64,000 nucleotides of DNA from Ceriagrion tenellum. Taxonomy: Eukaryota > Arthropoda > Insecta > Odonata > Coenagrionidae. The notes under the pieces were generated by a model, which saw only the letters and a program-made list of their open reading frames with translations, searched no databases and had not been told where the DNA came from. Position 1 is the stretch's first letter, and each line of letters opens with the position of its first letter. Both the position numbers and the translations under genes were made by a program. Below are positions 12,036 to 22,220 of the stretch, piece by piece. The stretch lies in the NCBI GenBank assembly GCA_963169105.1, contig OY720632.1:55957136-56021135 (forward strand), written 5' to 3'.

Positions 12036-12254
12036 ATAATACGCCGCCGGTCACGCCGCCGCCGCCGGTAAAAACCATCGGATCGGCGCGCCGCCGGCCG
12101 CCGACCCATTTCCAGCCGGCGTCCGCCGCCGATAGTTTTTCCATCGGCGCACAGGTCTAGTCACCGTCTGCCGGGAAGACCAGATGATTAGGTAGACCTC
12201 TCCACCTAAGGACCAGGTGTAGGAGAAAGTATTTCTAAAGAAATAGATCGAAGA

Positions 12255-15200
12255 TCTGTGAAAAGGAATAGAACTCTTGAGTTAAGTAAAATATTTGATA
12301 AATGTTGGGATATCCAAAGCAATTGCTTCCTGCCAATCCAGGTCATTCGTGGATCTACATTTATGGCTTCACCGAAGTACCCAAGCTGTAATATAAGATA
12401 TGTTGATGACTCTGGGGAAATTTTGAAGGCATAATATGTATTTGTCTGCCCATCACAAAGCATAAAGCTGTATGAGCAGCTGGAAAATAGTTTTAATTGG
12501 GACGCACGAAAAATTCAAGACGGAAGAAATGCATAGGTTTCATATAAAAAAAAACTATTTGAGGCTCGACAAGGCTGAACAATTGAGAAAGAAAGGAGAA
12601 AACTTAGAACTTAATGTTAAAAGCTTTTTTTATCTGAAGTGAGGCTAAAAAGACGGAGACAATGGACTTATGAAGCAGGACTAACGTCTTGAGTAATGGC
12701 TTATTTTGATATGGTGAAAGTACGTCTTTTGCCTATCGATTTGAGCGATTGTTTGATTTCTTGGAAAATCCTTAATGAATTTTTCTTACAAATTGTTCTC
12801 TCTCCTTGTCACATTAGTGAGACCCTGTCTTCAGGATTTTTTATTTACAAAACCTTTGCTCCCAAATTAACTCGATGCTGGTGCGCGGTGTGATGTATTT
12901 GTACGCGATGTCATCTATTTGCACGAGTGCTGTTTCCATGGTCTGCAAATGGTAGACATAATATGCAAAATGGCCTTCGCCGTTGAGGCACGTTCGCGAA
13001 AATACAAATTTTTCTTCGTCATTTCATGCGAGAGGACTTAACACTGTCGGTTCAGCAGAAGATGAGTTGGATGAACGTTTGGGCATGCGCTTGAATGAAA
13101 AAAATTGGGGAACATGCCGTTCAGGGAAAGGATGGGGGTTAAGCATAATTTCTTCGTCACGTCGTTAAAATGCCAACAGCGTGACTCATGCTCTTCCTTT
13201 AGCCATTCGTTCCTTCGCTGACCAGCTACTTGCGATTTCTGTCCTCATTGTTTTCCTGTATTCGTGTCGTATCTTCCCCTGTCCATCTTTTTAGAGGTAA
13301 CTGAGTCAATTTCGGCGGTTCACGAAGGTATTCCACTATCCCATTATTTGAAGTGTAAAAAAAGGGAAATCTCCGCTCTTAAAGATCTGAGGAACTGATC
13401 ATTGCGATATTAAATATATGCATCAAGAAAACAAAATGTTAAATACACACCATGATTAGCGATATACGATGACACTCGATGATAGAGATTAGCGACTCCC
13501 TTAATATCGCTATTTTCATCCTCTCATTTCCTTCCTTTTATCTCTGTAGTTTTCCCCATAGTTAATTCATGAAGAAGAATATTTTATATTGCTGATTAAT
13601 TGTATAAAAAATATTGGTTATCTTTCGTGACTGTCGAGAAAGCTTTTACTCATAATCGCACCGTAGCATTGTCAATGGCAGGGACTAGTTTTATCATGGA
13701 AGCCAAATTTAATAATATGCTGGAATATGAAGAAGAAGAGATGATTAATATTTCTCGAAAAAGAGGAGCGTCAGGCGTAAGAAACTTTGGTCATTTCATC
13801 CTAGATGCTTTTGCACATAGTACGAGGATGCTGATCAATGCGCATATGTGGCAAGAACTCTGCGCGTTTCCGTGTAAATGGCATGTCCAGCTTCTTTGCT
13901 GCCGTATCAATTTGAGATGTTCTGTCCAACTATTTCTTATCCAATAAAAATTGGATTTTATATCCAGCCTCTTTTCTTAGTGTAGAATTCCTTAATATGG
14001 TAGTGGTAGCACTTAAATTTAACGTTCTTCGATGATTAATATCCTTCCGCACTTCCTTCCTGCCCCTGATAGACGCGGGAAAAAACTTGCGAACTAATAG
14101 AAAAACCACGTCTCCGAATACGACCCAAGTCCATCCATGCTTAACTTCGATTTAACATCGTCACTTTAAACTACGATTTCATACATTCGTTTTATCGCTC
14201 ACGTCGCAGCCAATCATGAAGGTGAACCCCAATGCAGACTGCAGGATGAAACTCGGCCCTTGATTTAACTTCCGCGTAGCCGGAATAGTGGCAGGGTTGA
14301 ATGGGGGAGGGTCCGACACATTGCGCGACACCTTCTCCCTGCCACGTGATAATCCCATGGTTCGTTACTGAGGAAATGTTGTTCATTAAACGAGGAGAAA
14401 GTAAATGAAAAATTCGTCATTGCCATACTTATGTGTTAGGTAAGAAGGGCGTGAAGCGTAGGGAGTCCACCTTTTCGCCCGTCGCGTCATTTTCTTCATC
14501 TTCTTACAACTCAATGCCAAAAGCACCGCCCCATCGCCATAAACTATCGCAAACTCCCATTTTCCTACGGTAGCTGCTCTATAAACAAGAATAATTCCTA
14601 AGAATGACCAGTCTCGGATAAGCACTGTCATCTTGCAATTCCGGTGCTACTGCTGCAATGAAAGCGGAGTCTGTGAGATACGCACAACACTGCGGCAAAG
14701 CGACGCGAAAACGGATGCATGAAAACGTAGCCAAATGGGATGAGGGCAGCGAAAGTGATTAGATGATAATGCAGACGGGAAAGAGTAATTTTTCTATCAT
14801 TGCGTTGTGTAAATTGCATTGCCTTTCATCTCGTTGGTGTAAATGGGAAAGAGTAGATTTGAATTGGAGAGAGAAATGGAGACCGAGATTTTTGATGGAA
14901 TATTTTCGAGTGGGAACACCGTAGGGGTGCATAAGGTTGGAGGAGAGATGGAAATTAAGGCCCTGTTCGCGTCAGTACGTCGAATGGTCGGGAGCCTTAC
15001 CGGGAGCGGAATCGCCGCTCACCTTTTTTTTGTTTTGTTCGCGCGGCCGTGTGGCACGCTGGTGTATGGATGTGATTTGTGTGTGGTGGACTTGAACGAG
15101 GGAGTTCATCGTGTGTCGTCTTGGTGAATGGTTGTAGCGGCCGCAAAGTCCCAGGGAGAAGACGAGCCCCGTCGGCAAGGTGAGTGGAGATTGTGGATCG

Positions 15201-15840
15201 GTGGGGCTCCCAGACTGTCGCTATTCTCGTACTGGTTAGAGATAAAAAAGACAGTCCACTCTAGTAAGAGATTGAGTTTTGCACGCCACAGGCCCAATAT
15301 CACGAATAAAGGGAGAGCATCTTATTGCCTCAAAAAAGGCAGGGGGAGCTGAATGGTGTGAAAGTGGGTTGGCTGAAGTGCACAGCATGGTAGAGTTGAG
15401 GAACCTTTCAGGGGGATGTTGAGTAGGGCGGCTTGAAACGCTATGATTGATGAAAGGATGAGTTACAAGTGGAAGCTGAAGGTTCTAAGGGGCTGAGAAT
15501 AAGGAATTGAATTTCCTGTGTGAATGAATGGCAGAATAAAATGACATTTGAGTACTTTTACGTCTTACCACATAAAATATGAGAAATTTGATGACTGTTC
15601 CCCATTCCTCTTCATAACTGGCGTTGCGTCGGGGGTATTGCAAAGGTGGGGAATGGGCCGGTGCTGAGTGGCACCACCCGCCAAAGAACCATCCAACTCT
15701 AATGAGAGAGAGAGAGATAAGATTGAGGCTTTAGTTCGTGCGCTCCGTATCGCCCTATCTCTATTTCTTGTCTCCAATTTTCTGTTCTGAAAAGTTCTGG
15801 CTGAGGGGTGAAAGCACCAGAAGTTTTAATGGAAAAGCTT
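12255..15840. other. Non-coding, no recognised element
   Basis: There are small open frames up to 115 codons (13600-13947 plus) with no family features. A GC-richer stretch spans about 14040-15350, with a CACGTG word near 14344 and a GAGAGA run at 15704-15717. Nothing here could be tied to a gene or repeat within the window. Confidence 0.45.
15704..15717. repeat. (GA)7 microsatellite
   Basis: A short perfect GA dinucleotide run. Confidence 0.9.
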
Positions 15841-15999
15841 GAGGGTATTCGGCTTCGCGTCCTTGTATGCGAGCGCGCTTGTTTGGGGACCGTATGGAGC
15901 GCGTGATTGGAGTGGGTAATGTTGGTGGGTGATGGAACAGAGGCTGGGATACTATTTGAGGTCAGCGGCGGAGGATGCTCTTACTCCGAAATCATTAGC
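15841..15999. repeat. Dispersed direct duplication, copy 1
   Basis: About 159 bp that recur at 18438-18587 in the same orientation. Shared words include GTGATTGGAGTGGGTAATG, GAGGCTGGGATACT, TTTGAGGTCAGCG and ACTCCGAAATCATTAGC. Copy 2 lacks about 13 bp near the right end, and substitutions are scattered through both. Confidence 0.85.
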
Positions 16000-16419
16000 C
16001 TTGTCAGTGGACAAAGGCAGTTGTCATTTATCTGCCCGGGAGTGAGAGCTAAAGGTAATGCGACGTGTTGAGTTGGGAGTGGGAGGGGAGTGGGTGGCTT
16101 CCAGGAAGAGTGAGTGTTTGATAGGAGTGAAGAGTCAAAAGGAAAAAATATGAAGCATCAGTTGAGTCGCAGGCGGCTGCAGACGCTTGTAAATCTTTGG
16201 GTCCACCATGTGTGTGAGTGTGAGCGGTGAGGCAAGAGAGAGGGGGGATGGAAATGGAGAGAGAAAATGAGAGAAACTTTTATGGGAAACGAGAGATGGG
16301 TAAGACGTGCTGGGAAGATAGACGAGCTGGCTGAGGGTTGAAAGCGTTTGATTGGCGTAAAGAGGGAATGACATCCAAAATGAAGAACAGGCGGAGTTAA
16401 TTTTGCTGTAAAATTGAAA
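16000..16419. other. Purine-rich stretch
   Basis: The plus strand is strongly G and A biased, especially 16200-16330, and gives spurious proline/serine-rich open frames on the minus strand. Similar stretches recur at 20700-20890, 21120-21300, 23340-23540, 58500-58640 and 60980-61290. No gene was recognised. Confidence 0.5.
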
Positions 16420-17000
16420 GTATTTCCAATTCTAAGAAGCTTTAAATTTGAAATATAAAGTCTAGAAGTGCCAAATTCCGAGTGTTTATTTATATTCTCG
16501 GAAAACCTCATGGTCGTATCTTTGTAATCCATTTTCAGTCACAATCGAGTAAAAATAACCGCTAGCCGTGAGATACATAATGAATCAAAGTCGCTTGATG
16601 TGGTTTTGTTGGTACAAGTAAATTTGAGAATGGGAAGTATGATTTTCCTTTTCCAGAAGTTTCAATTTTAAGCCTGGAACTCATAATTCGTTTTCCCGAA
16701 ACTTTATGACCATATCTTGGAAATCTATCTTGGAAACTCTCAATTGTAAATAAACTTGTAACAAATAAAGATTGTCCTATCCCAGGAGTTTCAGTTTCAA
16801 ATTTAAAGTCTGTAACTGTCATTTATCTGCCCCGAAAACTTAGGCCCTTTAACTTCAGAGATGGCCAGTTACATCTTGGTCCTAGCGTGAATTAGCGTTG
16901 GTAAAATAAGAGCAATTTTCTTTTTCCAGTAGCTTATTCAATATTTCGTGACTTAAATTGTTAATATTTTTGGAAAACCTTATCTCCAAATATATGAAAT
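16420..17000. repeat. Strongly diverged tandem repeat array
   Basis: A motif of the form TTCCAGAAGTTTCAATTTTA followed by a GTCTGGAACT-like word and then a TCCGAAAACCTTATGACC-like word recurs. Units begin near 16425, 16648, 16773 and 16918. Spacing is uneven (about 225, 125 and 145 bp), which suggests a lost or unrecognisable unit near 16535. Similarity is low and I judged it by eye. Confidence 0.5.
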
Positions 17001-18437
17001 CAATTTATGGGGCATTCTATAATTACAAATATCGATCACCTCAATTTCTATATTTACAAAGTAACCGTTTAGAGAGTTTTTAGTATTGACCATAGCTTTT
17101 CGGTTCAAGAACTTACTTATCAAACTCGCAAAAATGATTCATATTGATTTTTAAAAAAACCCTAAATTTACGATTCCAATAAAAAATCTGACATCCTCCT
17201 CTGACTCAGTCCTCTTCCTATCAGTCAGCATGAAATAAACTATAATTTAGTAGTATCCATGCACCAACTCATTTTCCGATCCACCATCTTCCTCAAGGTA
17301 GTCATTTCTTAGTTTTGAAAAATTAGCCACATCCGCGGAAATTATAAAATTTTGTGCTAGTTTGCAGCTCAGAGTTTATATGCCACAGTTGTCGAGTGCT
17401 GTTCAGCGATTATAGAGCCGTCACCCTGAAAAGAGTCTAGTATATATCCTCATACACTATCTCCATTACTAAATATGACTTATTTGTTACTGTCTATATT
17501 AATATGGGATACTTAAAGAGGATTTAGGTGCACGACCCACTTTTGCTTTCACAAAAATGTAATGAAAGAATTTTGAGAATGCCTTCGCAGATTCATTTAT
17601 TTTCTCAAAGTTGTAGTCGGACCCCGGGTGTGGAGTTGAAAGAAATAAAAAAAAACTCTTGTAAATACATCAATCACAAAAATTGTTTTTATCGCCAACC
17701 AAAATGGATCTAAAGAGCAGAAAACTGGAAATTAAATTTTCTCGCTGCGCAAAGTTGCTCACTCAGTTTCACTCTGAATCATGCGTAAACTTTGGCCTGT
17801 TCGTCCTGTTATTCGGACCACAAAATACCATAAAGTTTGATGTCTTTTATCGCCTTATATTTCTCTCTTTCAGGGCACTTGAAATGCCGCAGAGATGATG
17901 ATAAATTGCTTAAAATTTACAGAGTCTAATTAGAATTCCAAGGATAAAATCACTGCAAAGAAGAAATAAATTTCTCGCGTTGCATTTGTGACTGTTAATT
18001 TGTTTTGGTAATACAGAAAAGACTGGAGGAAAAAGCAATTATCTTTATCAAATTGGTTCGATTGCTGTGGAAAACTAATCTCCTTTTTCCATTATTTTGT
18101 GAAATTGTTTGTTTGTGAGTGAAAATAGTTATTCTTTAAACATAGGTATCCCTAGCTTAATGTTTCGTCCACTTATGTACGTGGCGATCAAATTATTATT
18201 GAGGCTTTTATTTAACGATAGAATGGATCCACTGGTTGTCTTATGTCACAGGTTGGGATAGGCTGTGGCAAGCTTGAGTGAACAGTGTGTTGAATGCTTG
18301 CGGAGAAGGGTAACCATGGGTCCCGAGAACAAACAGGGCGCGTTGATAGATTGGTCTAGTGGAGAGCTTAGGATTACGCGGACAGCTGGAGGATTTGGGG
18401 CGACGACCATGAAGATTGAGTAGCCTTGTTATGGGGC
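17001..18437. other. Non-coding, nothing recognised
   Basis: AT-rich, with only short open frames. The last 150 bp before the duplicated segment (18250-18437) are GC-richer, including GGTAACCATGG, with no assignable function. Confidence 0.45.
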
Positions 18438-18587
18438 GCGAGCGTATTCGTCTTCACGTTCTTGTGCGCGGGCATGTTTGTTCGGGGACAGTATGGAGCG
18501 TGTGATTGGAGTGGGTAATGTGGGTGGGGGATGGAACGGAGGCTGGGATACTCTTTGAGGTCAGCGACAGACTCCGAAATCATTAGC
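18438..18587. repeat. Dispersed direct duplication, copy 2
   Basis: Second copy of the segment at 15841-15999, same strand, about 2.6 kb downstream. Similarity stops at about ATCATTAGC on the right and in the GAGCGTATTCG region on the left. Confidence 0.85.
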
Positions 18588-21500
18588 GGAGGCCCGCCCC
18601 ATTTTCTCGGAAACTGGAGCGTGTTTACATCTCGAACGCATTATCTATACCATATCAGCTGTCCAAGCGTCGAAGTGCGATTAACCTACAATTCTGTGAT
18701 TTGAGGGAAACGAGAGATTATTTACATCGCTGCGTCAATCGACGGGACGTAGTGAGATGAATCATTTTGCATTGTGGAGTCCGTTTAGGGATGCGGATCC
18801 GCTATTATTCTATAAATTTAATGCTATGAAGGCTAAGTTAGCATGCGGGTTAACGTGACCGTCTATTTTTTAATTATTACTGCGATTCCTTATCAAATTA
18901 AACAAAATTTAATTATTTGTTTCACCGCTCATGAGTGCTTTAGAATGATGAATTTTGTGTCCAATTTACAAATCTTAAATATGAGTGACTTAAACTTATG
19001 CAAATATGTATATCTCTTGACATCAGTTATAAAATGGCAAGTTCAGACAAAGGACAAAATTAAGACACCTAAGAATGATTGGCAGTGAAAACAAATAGAT
19101 ATTACCCATTGGATGGGGCGTCCCCCAAATGCCTTGCATTAAATTCCAAACCAGATAAAATAAGAAATAATGGGCAATACAAAATTGGAAAATTGGAAAT
19201 CAAAGGTTAAAAATAAAAGGTGGATATCTACGATCCTTCGATGATGTTTCCCCGGCGAGTTCCAATATGGCACCCTTTCCGGTCTGTGTGGTCCAAATTG
19301 TCACGGCCAACTCTCGGATGTCACGGTGCTACGGTGTATCATACGATGACTGCCACTTATATTCACTAATGAAACAAAACTTTTGAATATACCACGGAGC
19401 AGCTTAACTCGGCGTCTGTCCCCGTCAAAAGATCCATTAGCTGTCCTCCAATACGTCTCTCCTTCCACTTTCTTTTCAAAACCTCTCCTACTCGCATTGT
19501 GTTAGAACATCGTTCCCCAACCTTTTCCCCCTCCCGAAGCGTGGCTTCTATTGTTTTACCCGCCTCAGCGCCCTACTGCACGTGATCAATAATATTCAGG
19601 TTTGTTTATCTTATAGTATTAAAACTATTGTTGTCTCCTGAACTTTGAAGGTTATTTCCAGGTTATACAACTTTGCCTATCAAAATTACTAGTACCAAAT
19701 ATGACATATAAAAACTAGGAACAGGTACTAGAAGTGAGTACATTACAACCTACGTAGGAATCGGAGCCATATTTCCAAACCAAATGCGTTAAAACTCCAC
19801 TGTTTATGTTGTGCTTACTGCAGTGGCAATGTTGTCGCTAATGGTTTTTATGGCATTTATGATGACGGTAGAAAGTCTGAAGGCTCAGTTAGTTATCCTT
19901 GACCCTGATAGTACATGCCTTATTTTTTTATATTCTCATCAACATCTCAATAGAATTTAATAAGATTTTTGTCTTAGTTTTTCCGTGACTCGAGTTATGA
20001 GCAATCTCCTAACTTATCGGCCGTGAAAAGCCAAGTTGACGGTCATAATCATAAAAAAGTGGCCACAAAGTGAAATATTAGCTCTTTTCAAAGCGTATTA
20101 GCGCAATTTCTTTGAATCGTAGTCTCTCAGAGGCAAAGATGGTTTTAGAGCTCTAGTTATTTCATCGATCCAGCTTCATGATAGCACATTTGAGATTGGG
20201 GCTTGTTACGCAAATTAGAATGCAGAAACCTTTGAAGTCAAAACTTACGTTGAATAAAGTAGTTTATTTGCGGTAAGTTTATTAAAGATTAAGATTTATT
20301 TTCAGTATAGTGTAATAGATTAGCTTTGATTAACCTCCAAAATATTTTTCCCAGTATATAAACACAAATTGGCCAACATATTTCATACTTCATTGTTAAG
20401 AAATGTCACGTAAACATTGTAGTGAACCAAACTTTGTGTCTTCCACATACATGAAGCAAGCGTGGTTTATGGAAACACTCTACGCGGTCTCCAAAAAAAA
20501 TGCCTTTTTCTTCCTTAGAAGTTTAGATTGCTATCATTAAGTCATACTTTTTGTTCGAAGTCGTTACGATGGTTGCAAGAAGAAAAGCGGCCCTTTTGTA
20601 GTTAGCCTGTTGCTGGCCTATAGTAAGGTAGGTTCCATGATAATGGGAGACGGTGGGGGAATATCTGGCGTCCGTGTCTGCGTGATAGATAAACAGATAT
20701 GGTTGCTTACCTGCGCGGTAAAAGAGACATTTCTAGGCGTGGAAATGTCGAAACTCCCCTATTTTTGAGACTAAGGAAAATATGAAATAGTGATATTGAG
20801 ATATGAAAAGGTTGAAAAAGATAAAAGATTGTGGGGACGGACAGAGTGGGAAAAACTTGTTCGCCTATGAACACAAGTGTGTCAGTGTGTGTGAGGAAGC
20901 TTAGTTGAGTCATTTGCGTGTTCCAAGATTAGTATCAGAAGGGATTTTCCTTTTTCTTTCGCTTTTTCCTTTGTTGGTTGCTGAAAGCTCCTACTTTCCC
21001 TACCTTCTTACTCCATTTGTCTTCTTCTTTCTTGGGTGTTTTAGGGATTGGTGAATTACGGGGAAATCCTTGAAGATTAGGTCGAGAAAGATTCCAGTAA
21101 CTTGAGCAATGGGAAAAAACAAATGAAATCAGCTGCAGGATGACGCGAGCAGAGTAGGGTTATTCGAGGAATGAGAGGAACGGTGAAGGACAGATGAGAT
21201 TTGAGTAACGGAGAAGATAAATGGAGATGTAATTAAAACTGGAGAGTCGCCAGATGGTGGCAGTTTATATGATGGTGAGCAGCTGGAAGTGTCTAGGAAT
21301 AAGAAAATTCCTGCAAAAATCAAACGACCTCAGATAAGGGTCTTTCTTTTCAGTACTCACAGGAGTCGGCGAACGTCAAGTTACCTCCGTAGCACTGAAG
21401 TTCGAGCAAGTTATCAAAGCTTAGTCGTGTTCTTAAAGCGTATGAGGTGAACTTGAATTCTGTTAGAGGACAGAAAAAAAATGAAAGAGGTAACTTTGTG

Positions 21501-21897
21501 TGAAAGATGAAGCGAGAAAAAAATTTGAAGATTGTTATGAAATAAACTCGCGAGAATTCTCAATAAATGCGACTGCCTAGTAAATTGTTTTGAGATGTAA
21601 GAGTTCAAAACTTAATTTAGATGGAAAACTGTTGGCCGTAAGATTCCGGAAAAATTTATGGTGACACTACCCAACACGTTTTTGGTTTATGACGCTCTTA
21701 ATCGGCTTAAATCTCATGTGTGAAGAGGCTACTGCTTATGATGCAATTTAATAGAATGGAGGTAGAAAGGCAGGACTAGGTAATGTACATCAAAATGAAA
21801 TAGCCCACAAGTGTTGCATCGGAATGGTTGATAAATCATACCCTTGAAGAGCAGCCTTCATGTTTCATTTCATTTCACTGGAATTGATACGTTCGCC
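18588..21897. other. Non-coding, nothing recognised
   Basis: 18600-18800 is of mixed composition with two TGTTTAC/ATTTACAT-type words. The rest is AT-rich with purine-rich blocks at 20700-20890 and 21120-21300. Open frames are at most 81 codons, without motifs. Confidence 0.45.
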
Positions 21898-21907
21898 CCA
21901 ATGTTGA

Positions 21908-22211
21908 TTTGGATTGGATATTTGGGGAAGCGACCGACGGCTAAGTAGACGGCATTTGCGCCATAGGGGAGGAAGGGTGGATAGAAACCCGGCGTAAGCA
22001 TTAGCCTGCTCCTAACGGAAGGCTAAGGCACCAAGGGAACCACGGTTTTACGTCTCATCCGACAGACGGAGTACTCTACTTGAAGTGCCCTCCACAAGAC
22101 ACTCAAGTAGGAATCGGGTTCCTCTGAATAACATCCACCACTGCAGGGATTTGAATCCTGGCCTTCCGTGTGGTAGGCGGGTACTCTAACCACCACACCA
22201 GCCCGATCCCT
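21908..22211 (-). mobile_element. tRNA-derived SINE, copy 1
   Basis: Read on the minus strand, the element starts GGGATCGGGCTGGTGTGG, has a TGGTTAGAGTAC-type A-box region and a B-box-like GGATTCAAATCC (22158-22147). It continues into a body of about 230 bp and ends in CCCCAAATATCCAATCC. The polymerase III box pair about 40 bp apart marks a tRNA-derived head. The flanks CAATGTTGA (21899-21907) and CAATGCTGA (22212-22220) differ by one base and are a probable target duplication. The element has no coding capacity and would have been mobilised by a LINE in trans. A 63-codon open frame over it is a shadow. Confidence 0.87.
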
Positions 22212-22220
22212 CAATGCTGA

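Larger units (their letters stand above)
8891..12167. mobile_element. hAT-like DNA transposon, non-autonomous, 3,261 bp (8899-12159)
   Basis: The element begins TAGACCTGTGCGCCG at 8899 and ends with the exact inverse CGGCGCACAGGTCTA at 12159. It is flanked by GTCACCGT at 8891-8898 and at 12160-12167. An 8-bp target duplication with short inverted ends that start TAG fits the hAT superfamily, although the fifth base is not the usual G. The first and last 110-130 bp are extremely GC-rich, built from GCCGCC and CGGCGGC words, in sharp contrast to the AT-rich interior. No transposase similarity was found, so the copy would have depended on an enzyme made elsewhere. Most of the interior is a minus-strand LINE. 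The insertion hit the C-terminal GRP-rich motif of the older RTE-like LINE. Confidence 0.9.
7290..12250 (+). mobile_element. Degenerate RTE-like LINE fragment, interrupted by two insertions
   Basis: Translated pieces read as the reverse transcriptase and C-terminal region of an RTE-type, endonuclease/reverse-transcriptase LINE. Recognisable pieces are PGLDDISNEIIKYAG (7614 on), EEWRTRVTIPMFKKG (about 7720), a GINQGDS motif for the usual RQGD-type block (about 8150), and MYLDDDSIILA (about 8267) where the family has a YADD/FADD catalytic box. Then follow VMTYGIETRAETT (about 8633) and, in another frame, the GIPDG...LPGRP C-terminal motif, which is split by an insertion and resumes at 12168. 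Stops and frameshifts occur throughout, and the N-terminal endonuclease is missing or unrecognisable. Two later insertions lie at 7418-7607 and 8899-12159; taking each out with one target-site copy restores continuity. The 3' end is placed at about 12250 by loss of similarity and is approximate. Confidence 0.88.
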
